From assembly GCA_021831565.1 (NCBI GenBank), contig JAKBMM010000007.1, positions 1-64,000 of the forward strand: a stretch of 64,000 nucleotides of DNA, read 5' to 3'. Of this stretch, positions 55,644-62,878 are shown one piece after another. The notes under the pieces are model-generated. The model saw nothing but the letters and a program-made list of their open reading frames with translations. It ran no database searches and was not told the origin of the DNA. Within the stretch, counting starts at the first letter, position 1. Each line of letters begins with the position of its first letter. The translations under genes were made by a program, and so were the position numbers. Origin of the DNA: Planctomycetota bacterium. Lineage in GTDB: Bacteria; Planctomycetota; Phycisphaerae; WQYP01.

Positions 55644-56125
55644 GGCCTATTTCCTCCAGTCGCACGGGTCTTGAAAGACCGAACCCCACACGCATTCTTG
55701 CCTTCTTGGCCGGTCGTGCGGCACGAATCCGCCCTTGGGAGCACCCGCGGCCAGACATGTTTCTCCCGCTAAATTTATCGGCATGGCCGATGAGCGTCAA
55801 GGAGAAATCCATGTCGGCTAAATTGCGCGTCCCGCGAATCCACGCGTCCCGCGAATCCATTTGCATTCCCGCAGAACGGAGATATTCTAGGATACAAACG
55901 GCGATGCGCGAAGCGCGAAAGACGGGCATGACGCGGAAAATGGTCAAGGATATTCGTGAGGGCCGAGAAGGCCACCCAGGCGGCGGCTTGTAGTCTCACA
56001 ATGCCCCGGGTCTGTTTGGAAACAGAGTCGCAAGGGAGCTTCGACTGCGGACGTTTGCGACAAAATTTAATATTTCAGGGGTTTTAGTCCGATAGTAGAA
56101 TTTGACGGTCGGGATTTGACGAACC
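55644..56125. other. Intergenic region of 480 nt between divergent genes
   Basis: No convincing gene. It contains a 17-bp tandem duplication (GCGTCCCGCGAATCCAC, 55827-55860), and a perfect 16-bp palindrome TCTGTTTGGAAACAGA near 56011-56026. A/T-rich text near 56065-56100 may hold the promoter of the amidase-fold gene but no box pair is clear. ORFs 55484-55993 and 55270-55947 have no recognisable product. Confidence 0.5.
55827..55860. repeat. 17-bp tandem repeat (two copies)
   Basis: GCGTCCCGCGAATCCAC twice in a row, the second copy ending in T. It lies upstream of the TPR-like membrane gene. No role is known. Confidence 0.7.
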
Positions 56126-56848
56126 ATGGGTAGGACAGCCGGGCCAAAATCTCCAGCGAAGGCAGTACCGGTCGATAGCCGACGGGTGATTATCGTTTTG
56201 GCGTCGTTGGTGGCGGCTCTGGCTTTCATGACGGTGGTTCTTTCACTTCTGGAAGGTCAGCCGGTGACGCTGCCCCCGATGGAGTCATATCTACTTAGCG
56301 CTTCATCCGCTTGGCAGAGCCGAGCCTCCCTGCTCAAAACCAGCGCATCCTTGCGAAAAAACCGGTGGAACTATATCATTATTTACCAATCAGGCGGGAC
56401 AGCGGGCAACGCCGCTGATCTGGCCGTCGGTCGATCGATTGGAGGTAACAGCGCGGTTAAAAACGCGGATGATCCGGCGGCGGGCGTTAATTTCCATTTT
56501 GTCGTGGACAACGCGCACAACGGGCGCGAGCAACCCGCTGGATATATCGAAGTTGGCACGGCGTGGCGGGAGCAGTTTCGTACCGCACCCTATTGCACAT
56601 GGCCTTATTTTCAACATCATATTTATCCGCCATACGCCAACGCCATCGGTATATGTTTTATCGGAAATGTGAATTCCAAACCCTGCACGGCGGCCCAGAC
56701 GCATTCGCTGGTGCGGCTCGTGCGCGCCCTGCAACGCAAGTTCAACATCCCTGTTTCCCGCGTCAGATTCCAGTGGGATATCGCTGGTTCCGTCACAACC
56801 CGGGAAGCGGACTTCAGTAGAGCGTTTTACCAATTGCTTGGTCAATGA
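56126..56848 (+). CDS. N-acetylmuramoyl-L-alanine amidase/PGRP-fold protein lacking zinc ligands
   Basis: 240 aa. A transmembrane helix (about 22-42) then a fold resembling the PGRP/amidase_2 domain: 'NRWNYIIIYQSGG' in the position of the IVIHHS motif, 'VNFHFVVDN', 'GYIEVGTAWREQ', 'NAIGICFIGN' (the Asn-x-x-x-Ile-G pattern) and a final helix 'LVRLVRALQRKFNIP'. The zinc-binding His of IxIHH is Tyr-Gln here, and the GHRD-like third ligand region reads 'QWDIAGSVT' without His or Cys. Likely a non-catalytic, membrane-bound peptidoglycan-binding relative. It precedes the kinase gene. Confidence 0.6.
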   Translation: MGRTAGPKSPAKAVPVDSRRVIIVLASLVAALAFMTVVLSLLEGQPVTLPPMESYLLSASSAWQSRASLLKTSASLRKNRWNYIIIYQSGGTAGNAADLAVGRSIGGNSAVKNADDPAAGVNFHFVVDNAHNGREQPAGYIEVGTAWREQFRTAPYCTWPYFQHHIYPPYANAIGICFIGNVNSKPCTAAQTHSLVRLVRALQRKFNIPVSRVRFQWDIAGSVTTREADFSRAFYQLLGQ

Positions 56849-57012
56849 GTTGCTCGAAGTGTTCCGCCGGCGTCAATGGATGTCGTCTGTTTGCCCCCCT
56901 AACCGTCCCGCCTGAAATGATCCCGGGGGTGTGCGGATGGCTGGGTGACCGCGCCGGCCAGCCAAACTTTTCCGTGAATGCGGAAGAAAAAGCTGTTAAT
57001 GTACGTTAAGAT

Positions 57013-57921
57013 ATGGCAATGGAAACTCTTCCTGAAATTCCGGAATTCGAAGTGCTTTCTTGCCTTGGCTACGGGGCCAGAAGCACCATTTATGCGGTCT
57101 GTGAAACCCGCACCCGGCAGCTCTACGCCCTCAAACGCGTGGTGCGCCACAGTTCGGACGATAATCGTTTCCTGCAGCAGGTGAAGCAGGAATATGCCAT
57201 CAGCAGCCGGTTCGATCACCCTGCTCTTCGCAAAAGCCACCGCCTGATTTACCGCCGGAAGTTCCTGACCATTACGGAACTTCACCTGTTGATGGACATG
57301 TTCGATGGCACCGCCCTGGACGTGGTTCGGCCATCGGATCTGCAGGCCCTGCTCGACGTTTTTTGTCAGGTTTCCCAGGGGCTGGCCATGATGCATCGGA
57401 TGGGATATGTGCACGCGGACATTAAACCAAACAACATACTCATCAACCATGAGAACAAATGCAAAATTATTGATTTTGGCCAAAGCTGTAAAATCGGCAC
57501 CGTCAAGACCCGGATCCAGGGAACCCCGGATTACATCGCTCCCGAGCAGGTTGCGCTCGGTCCGCTCACGCCGGCGACGGACATCTTTAACTTTGGCGCG
57601 AGTCTTTATTGGTGCGTAACCGACCACTATGTTCCGACGGCTATCTCCAAAAAAAAGAACGAGAACGACATCTCCGCCGCCGCTGTCCGCACGCTGGTTC
57701 CGCCGCATGAAATCAATCCCCACTTGCCCATGGCGCTCTCCCAGTTGATTCTGGAGTGCGTGGAGAACCGTCCTTCCCGCCGGCCTCCGAGCATGGATGC
57801 CGTCTATACCCGATTGCAGCTTACTTTGAGCATGAGCGCCGCCGTGCGCTTGAATCCGACGGCGGACCGGAACGGCACGCCCCCGGCGCCCTCGCCGGCC
57901 AGCGCCGATACGGTCACCTGA
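57013..57921 (+). CDS. Serine/threonine protein kinase (non-RD)
   Basis: 302 aa. Kinase domain: glycine loop 'GYGARSTIYAV' (19-29), catalytic Lys in 'YALKRV' (about 41), 'HADIKPNN' (134-141) with Ala in place of Arg before the catalytic Asp, 'IDFGQ' (153-157), and 'GTPDYIAPEQ' (170-179). Non-RD kinases are not usually controlled by activation-loop phosphorylation. No transmembrane helix or extracellular sensor is seen. It is followed, 20 nt later, by a metallophosphoesterase. Confidence 0.88.
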   Translation: MAMETLPEIPEFEVLSCLGYGARSTIYAVCETRTRQLYALKRVVRHSSDDNRFLQQVKQEYAISSRFDHPALRKSHRLIYRRKFLTITELHLLMDMFDGTALDVVRPSDLQALLDVFCQVSQGLAMMHRMGYVHADIKPNNILINHENKCKIIDFGQSCKIGTVKTRIQGTPDYIAPEQVALGPLTPATDIFNFGASLYWCVTDHYVPTAISKKKNENDISAAAVRTLVPPHEINPHLPMALSQLILECVENRPSRRPPSMDAVYTRLQLTLSMSAAVRLNPTADRNGTPPAPSPASADTVT

Positions 57922-57941
57922 AGGATTCTCAGACGAGCGCT

Positions 57942-58793
57942 ATGTCCGCACAACAAGCCATTGATCTGCTTATGCAAGCCGCCGAGTTGAATCGCGGCGA
58001 CCCCTTGCGCAACGGGCAGTTGCTTCATTTTCCCGCGGTGGGAGAACTCCTGGCAACCGGCGATTTGCACAATCATCGTCGCAACTTTCAACGCATCATG
58101 AATTTCGCCGCTCTGGAGCGATTTTCCCAGCGCCACGTGGTGCTGCACGAACTGATTCATGGCGGTCCTCTTGGCCCGGACGGCGAGGACACCAGCCTGG
58201 AGTTGCTACTCGATGCGCTCGACTGGGCGCTGCAATACCCCGGCCAAGTGCATTTCCTCATGGCCAATCATGATTTGGCGCAGCTCCACGCCTCCGCCAT
58301 TATGAAGGACGGCTACGATCTGACGGAGCGTTTTGAGCGCTGCTTTTCCCTGTGGTACGGCGGTTCCGCCAGCCATGTCGCCGCCGCCTTCCGGCAGTTT
58401 GTATTGAGCATGCCCCTGGCCGGCATCACGGTCAGCGGAGCTTTGTTAAGCCATTCCCTGCCGGGGGTTCGCGATATGGTGGATTTTGACGTGAGTATTC
58501 TGCGGCGCCCTCTGGACAATTCTGATTTTCAGCGCACCGGTTCGGTCTACAAAATGCTCTGGGGACGATCGCAGACCGCAGAACTGCTCGCTTCACTTTC
58601 CAAACAATGGTGGGCCGACATCTATATCTGCGGCCACCAGGAACAGGATCGCGGATATGGCGTGCTGGGAAAGAACCTGCTCGTTCTTGATTCCTCCCAC
58701 AACCATGGAGTTCTGCTGCCGATGGTGCTGGATCGGCAATACACGATCGATGATCTGATCCAGACGCTGATTCCCCTGGCTTCGTTGAAATAA
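57942..58793 (+). CDS. Metallophosphoesterase (calcineurin-like)
   Basis: 283 aa. 'ATGDLHNHRRNFQRIM' holds the first D-x-H motif. 'LHELIHGGPLG' stands where the family's GDxxDRG usually lies. 'MANHDLAQL' corresponds to GNHE, with Ala-Asn-His-Asp. 'LLSHSLPG' and 'ICGHQEQDRGYGVL' are the later His motifs. A diverged calcineurin-fold enzyme that may reverse kinase action, although the substrate is unknown. Start at ATG 57942, 20 nt after the kinase stop; the track's start is inside the kinase gene. Confidence 0.75.
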   Translation: MSAQQAIDLLMQAAELNRGDPLRNGQLLHFPAVGELLATGDLHNHRRNFQRIMNFAALERFSQRHVVLHELIHGGPLGPDGEDTSLELLLDALDWALQYPGQVHFLMANHDLAQLHASAIMKDGYDLTERFERCFSLWYGGSASHVAAAFRQFVLSMPLAGITVSGALLSHSLPGVRDMVDFDVSILRRPLDNSDFQRTGSVYKMLWGRSQTAELLASLSKQWWADIYICGHQEQDRGYGVLGKNLLVLDSSHNHGVLLPMVLDRQYTIDDLIQTLIPLASLK

Positions 58794-58810
58794 CAGGGAG
58801 TGAGAGACCT

Positions 58811-59542
58811 TCACGGGCGTGGCGGTACGGAAAGATCCTGAACGGATGTATTGCCCGGCGGGGTGGCGGGTAAAAACTTTCGCAGTGGACAGGTTTCGCA
58901 TCGTGCCGCCGGTTTGCAGTAATGTTTGCCGATCATCACGATCTGGGCGTGGTATTCATTGAAAAGTTGCGTATCGGCGGGCAGATTCCGCGCCATGAAT
59001 CGCTGGAGTTCGTCGTAGGTCGCCTCCGGCCGGCAAAGACGATGGCGTACCAGCACACGGCGCGTGTAGGCGTCGATCACAAAAACCGGCCGATGCAGGG
59101 CATAAAGAAGAATGCTGTCGGCGGTTTCCGGTCCAATGCCGCACACGGCCAGCAATTCCCGCCGCAGGTGGCTGGTGGGCGCGCGATTGAGCCGCTGGTA
59201 AGACGCCTGGTAATGCGTGACAAACCAGTCGATGAGATTCCATAGCCGGCGGGCTTTCACGTTGAAATAACCCGCGGCGCGGATGCGGGGGGCGATACCA
59301 GCGGGCCGGGCGGCATGGAGCCGATGCGCATCAAGCAATTGACTCGCCTGGAGCGAGGCGATGGCCTTTTGAACATTCGACCAGGCGGTGTTCTGGGTAA
59401 GCACCGCTCCGATCATCACTTCCAGCGGCGATTCGCCCGGCCACCAGTGTTGGCCGCCGAAATGGCCGTACATGGCGGAAAAATAGGCCAGCAGAGTGTC
59501 GCGCTTCGTGGAAGCAGAGCGGCTCTGGAGCGAAACGGCCAT
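58811..59542 (-). CDS. Endonuclease III-like HhH-GPD DNA glycosylase
   Basis: 243 aa. Helix-hairpin-helix motif 'LLAVCGIGPETADSILLYAL' and the catalytic Asp in 'VFVIDAYTRRVL' are conserved. The Lys of endonuclease III (LPGVGRKTA) is absent, replaced by the GPETAD form. This suggests a monofunctional glycosylase of the MagIII type (alkylated base removal) rather than the bifunctional lyase. Three of the four usual cluster cysteines remain (CKPAARCETC), spaced unlike the standard C-x6-C-x2-C-x5-C, so the Fe-S cluster may be altered or absent. Convergent with the phosphoesterase gene. Confidence 0.8.
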   Translation of the reverse strand: MAVSLQSRSASTKRDTLLAYFSAMYGHFGGQHWWPGESPLEVMIGAVLTQNTAWSNVQKAIASLQASQLLDAHRLHAARPAGIAPRIRAAGYFNVKARRLWNLIDWFVTHYQASYQRLNRAPTSHLRRELLAVCGIGPETADSILLYALHRPVFVIDAYTRRVLVRHRLCRPEATYDELQRFMARNLPADTQLFNEYHAQIVMIGKHYCKPAARCETCPLRKFLPATPPGNTSVQDLSVPPRP

Positions 59543-59654
59543 AAATAACGGCTCATGGCAAGAATAATTTTCCGATAGCTGCCCGGGAATGGCGGCACCT
59601 GCTCCGCACCGCCGGCGAAACCCGGTGAACGGAGGTCGCTCTTACCGGTTACGC

Positions 59655-60023
59655 TTAGCGAATATGGGTGATCGTCAGCGGCCCGGTGAAAATAAGAAGC
59701 ATCAGGAAAGCGACGTTCACCGCCAGCACCAGTACGCTTAGAGCCAGTAGCGGCTTGGTTCGTGGTGCAAGGCCGACCGCTCCGCCGGCGAGATAACAGC
59801 CGCCCAGATGCAGCGCCAGTCCCAATATGGCGATGTGGTCAAAGCTCCCGGGCGCGGCGGAAGGCAGGAAATTCAGACGAATCAAAATATTGCCCGTGAC
59901 GCACCCGACTCCACCGATCAGGGTCAGCAGCCAGAACAAGCCGCGCAGAGGAGAAACGCGCGGCGCCTCCGCGGAGGCGGGAACTATGCTTGCGGGATCA
60001 AACGTGATCATGGCCTGGCTCAT
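59655..60023 (-). CDS. Three-helix membrane protein, unknown
   Basis: 122 aa with about three transmembrane helices ('GLFWLLTLIGGVGCVTGNILIRL', 'HIAILGLALHLGGCYLAGGAV', 'PLLALSVLVLAVNVAFLMLLIF'). ATG 60023 has AGGA seven bases upstream; the track's longer start runs through the tandem repeat at 60076-60105. No family recognised. The gaps at 59543-59654 and 60024-60209 hold nothing further that I can call except a tandem repeat and a mini-ORF. Confidence 0.6.
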   Translation of the reverse strand: MSQAMITFDPASIVPASAEAPRVSPLRGLFWLLTLIGGVGCVTGNILIRLNFLPSAAPGSFDHIAILGLALHLGGCYLAGGAVGLAPRTKPLLALSVLVLAVNVAFLMLLIFTGPLTITHIR

Positions 60024-60075
60024 AAGATAATCCTTTCGCCGGGCGGTTATGGTAGTGGACGGTCCGCGGTTGGAC

Positions 60076-60105
60076 AAGTGCGTGGGGAGCAAGTGCGTGG
60101 GTAGC
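60076..60105. repeat. 15-bp tandem duplication upstream of membrane gene
   Basis: AAGTGCGTGGGGAGC then AAGTGCGTGGGTAGC, differing in one base. It falls in the upstream region of the three-helix protein and is not part of its coding sequence under the chosen start. Confidence 0.7.
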
Positions 60106-60139
60106 AAGCCGGGCCAACGCGGTGTGGCAATTTTTCCGG

Positions 60140-60175
60140 CTATTGAGAAATATCAGGGAATCTCATATTTCGCAC
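60140..60175 (-). CDS. Possible 11-residue mini-ORF with a perfect ribosome site
   Basis: On the minus strand AAGGAGG (60190-60184) is followed eight bases later by GTG and a 11-codon frame (VRNMRFPDISQ) ending TAG. It lies 34 nt after the isomerase stop and ~117 nt before the three-helix gene. The ribosome site is far better than most in the window. It could be a leader peptide, the stub of a decayed gene, or chance. Confidence 0.3.
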   Translation of the reverse strand: MRNMRFPDISQ

Positions 60176-60209
60176 TTTTTTTACCTCCTTAAAATCGACA
60201 ATAGTCGAG

Positions 60210-61028
60210 CTAAGATCGCCGCATGATTCCGCGCAGCACGGCGGCGGCCCGGTGCGCCGCATGGATGGGATCCGGCAAATCGCGGACATCGATGAGAATC
60301 GGCCCGGTGAACTCCTGGTTACGCAGAACCGCCAGAATTTTTTCCGGATGCGCCTGGCCGGTTCCCAATTCGACCGTGCGTATGGAACCGCCGATCCGGA
60401 TCACATCCGCGCACGTCCACAAGCCGATCTTGCCCGCCAGAATCTTCGCCGACTCTTCCACGCCTCCATCGGCCGTAAAAAGACGCAGGGTATCCAGATT
60501 CGCCTGCAAACAAGGAACATTCACCAACGAGAGCAAATCAGCCAAAAGGCGAACCGCCCCACTGGCCAGAACTACCCGCACGCCGGCGCGATCCGCTTCG
60601 CGGGCCAGCGCGTCCACCGCGCCATGGAACGACGCAGCCGGGAGGGCGGGCGAGAGCGGTTCCCCAATATACGCCTCCACAAGCGGCGCCTGGAATTCCC
60701 ACGCCAGGCGGATGGCCGCGGTCACCTCGTCGATGCAGCGATCCATGCCGGCGGAATCAAAAATACCGCTCCCGATGGCCAGCGGGCCGGCGCAGCGGAG
60801 ACATGCCAACTTCAGACCGCGCGACGCGAGCGTATGGCGCAAATGGCGGCGGGCGGTGAGACTCGTGCGCAGAGCGGCAAGAGTCGGATGCCACACGCTC
60901 AGGGCCACGCCGGAAAAGCCGGCCTCCACGGCCACCAGGATGGCCACGCGAAGATCATCGCCAAGCGGATCGAGGGCCAGAACGGCGGGCACAAGAGAAT
61001 TGGGCTTTTCTTCCCCAAATACCGGCAT
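60210..61028 (-). CDS. TIM-barrel sugar phosphate isomerase/epimerase-like protein
   Basis: 272 aa. Resembles the AP-endonuclease-2/xylose isomerase-type barrel: 'LRVAILVAVEAGFSGVALSV', 'RHTLASRGLKLACLRC', 'VVLASGAVRLLADLL', 'CLQANLDTLRLF', 'GKIGLWTCADVI' and 'FTGPILIDVRDL', though the metal Glu/His residues are not obvious at the usual places. Start chosen at ATG 61028, eight bases after GGAG. Function not clear; it may be an epimerase or a protein without catalysis. Confidence 0.65.
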   Translation of the reverse strand: MPVFGEEKPNSLVPAVLALDPLGDDLRVAILVAVEAGFSGVALSVWHPTLAALRTSLTARRHLRHTLASRGLKLACLRCAGPLAIGSGIFDSAGMDRCIDEVTAAIRLAWEFQAPLVEAYIGEPLSPALPAASFHGAVDALAREADRAGVRVVLASGAVRLLADLLSLVNVPCLQANLDTLRLFTADGGVEESAKILAGKIGLWTCADVIRIGGSIRTVELGTGQAHPEKILAVLRNQEFTGPILIDVRDLPDPIHAAHRAAAVLRGIMRRS

Positions 61029-61116
61029 GGTTCCATCTCCATGCAAATTACCTGTCCCATCCCGCACGCCGGGACGGGTTGTTTGCCGTCGGCAAGCCGG
61101 GCGGCTATGAGAAGAC

Positions 61117-61845
61117 CTATTCCTCGCGTCGAGCTGGGTCCTGCTCCGGGGCGCGCCGCTCGGACCGCCAACGCTGCTGGAACTGAACCAGCAGACTCAC
61201 GCAGGCGACGATCACAATGACCGCGAGTAAAGCGCCGGGGTTTTCGAGCCAGTGTATCCGAATGGATCGCCGCCAGCCCACCGGACCAAGACGCAACAGT
61301 ACGCCCAATCCGCCGGCGACCAGCAGAACCGCCCCTTGCAGCGTGCATAGCACGATTACCCCCGCTCGGAAAAAATAGAGTCCCGCAACCCCCAGCAGCA
61401 CCAGTCCCGCCGCCGCCGGCGCCCACCGCAGATCAGGTGGCTGGTGAAACCACCGCCAGAGCGTCATGCCTGTGGCACAACCGATCAACGCCCCGACAAT
61501 GATCAGTGTGATCTGCATCGCCGGAATCAGAATAAGTCCCAGAATAGTGCCGGCCAAGGCGGCGGCCGCGGCCGCCAGCCATGACCAATGTACGAGATAC
61601 AACCCCACGTACCAACCCAGCGCAGCGCAATTGGCCATCACAATCGCGCGGTAACCGCGACCGGCCGTCAACAAGAAAATCAATCCTATTACCGCCAAGG
61701 TCATATCCCACCAAACGGCCAGGTGCAACAGCGGCTCTGTCACACGGCGCAGTTCAGATATCCAAGGGGCGATACCAGCCGCGTTTGCCATTGCCAGCAT
61801 CCGAGAAAGTTCTCCAAAATAGTTGTTCGAGCCGCCCCCGGCCAA
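61117..61845 (-). CDS. Polytopic membrane protein, unknown (paired with 61888)
   Basis: 242 aa, about seven transmembrane helices, with a soluble Arg/Glu-rich C-terminal tail. Repeated Gly/Ala/Leu-rich helices ('GTILGLILIPAMQITLIIVGALIGCATGMTL') resemble those of the neighbouring membrane gene, which suggests a paralogous or interacting pair. Start is TTG 61845 or ATG 61800; neither has a strong site. No family named with confidence. Confidence 0.6.
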   Translation of the reverse strand: MAGGGSNNYFGELSRMLAMANAAGIAPWISELRRVTEPLLHLAVWWDMTLAVIGLIFLLTAGRGYRAIVMANCAALGWYVGLYLVHWSWLAAAAAALAGTILGLILIPAMQITLIIVGALIGCATGMTLWRWFHQPPDLRWAPAAAGLVLLGVAGLYFFRAGVIVLCTLQGAVLLVAGGLGVLLRLGPVGWRRSIRIHWLENPGALLAVIVIVACVSLLVQFQQRWRSERRAPEQDPARREE

Positions 61846-61887
61846 TTCCTTCCATGCCGCCAGCCGCCGCCCAAGTGAGACAATTTT

Positions 61888-62751
61888 TCAGACGCCGGGA
61901 GCGGCGTCGCGCGGTGGTTTCTTTTGTCCGCCCTTGTCCGTTTTGCCTGTGGGCATTCCCCGGCGAATATACCGGTGAATATGCCGGTACTGTATCGCCA
62001 TACCCAGAACGCCGCATCCGGCATAAATCCATAACGGATGCAGATGCTCCCACGACCATTCCACAAAGGTGGGTTGGAGCCGCAGGGCGAACAGCGCCAA
62101 CGAAAGCAGTACCAGCAGCGATCCCAGCCAGGCGCCGATCACAAGACTGGTAACCAACGGAAAAATTAATCCCACCAGGACCGCCACCAGCATCGCCCCG
62201 GCGGCCAGCGCGAGCACTTCGCTTCGCTGTGTTTTTGGCAAGCGTTCAATGTTTCCCCAGACGTATTTGGCCTCTATTGTTCGCTTCCATAAGGGCGGCG
62301 AGGGGTGTGGTTTTTCGCCGCGGCCAATCCCGGCGAGCCGGGACCGGTGCGTTGCCTGGCGCGTTGCCGCCGGCGGAGAGGCAACGCGCAAAGGCGAACT
62401 TTTCCCGTCATGTGCGGCCACGGCCGAAAACGCCCCATCATGCCAGGCCAAGGCCCCGCCCAGCAGAGCCGCCAGCAGGCATCCCGCCAGCAGAGCCTGT
62501 ATCAACCGGAAGCCCACCGCTCCCAGCACCACGCCAAGCACAATTCCTATAATCACCGTCGTGAGACGAGCCAAATCAGGATGCCACAATGCCGGCGCCA
62601 AGAAGCCTATGTAGGCGCCCAGTCCGGCCATCAGCAATGTAACCAAAGCCCGCGACCAGCGGACCGACTCCAGCCATAATACGAACCCCAGCGTCAGCAT
62701 GGCGCCGGCGGCCAGCAGAAGATCAAGATTGTTGGCGTGGGACAGATTCAC
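61888..62751 (-). CDS. Polytopic membrane protein, unknown (paired with 61117)
   Basis: 287 aa, about seven transmembrane helices in two groups separated by a ~60-residue hydrophilic segment (about 115-180) that ends near 'TIEAKYVWGNIERL'. Lys/Gly/Pro-rich C-terminal tail. GTG start at 62751. 43 nt upstream of the paired membrane gene and likely in one operon with it. Divergent from guaB across ~127 nt that is A/T-rich. Confidence 0.6.
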   Translation of the reverse strand: MNLSHANNLDLLLAAGAMLTLGFVLWLESVRWSRALVTLLMAGLGAYIGFLAPALWHPDLARLTTVIIGIVLGVVLGAVGFRLIQALLAGCLLAALLGGALAWHDGAFSAVAAHDGKSSPLRVASPPAATRQATHRSRLAGIGRGEKPHPSPPLWKRTIEAKYVWGNIERLPKTQRSEVLALAAGAMLVAVLVGLIFPLVTSLVIGAWLGSLLVLLSLALFALRLQPTFVEWSWEHLHPLWIYAGCGVLGMAIQYRHIHRYIRRGMPTGKTDKGGQKKPPRDAAPGV

Positions 62752-62878
62752 CCGCGACCCCCAAGCATGGTGATGGCCAGTAAATTATTGTACCCGCGCG
62801 GAAGGCAGTGGTCATTTCGTCTATCATATATCATAATAATGATTTGACGCGAGCGGATATTTCAGACATCATTGCCAC

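Noticed and set aside
55484-55993. 169-aa plus-strand ORF, possible gene in the 480-nt gap
   Set aside because: Arg/Ser-rich, partly antisense to the TPR-like gene, no ribosome site, no domain.
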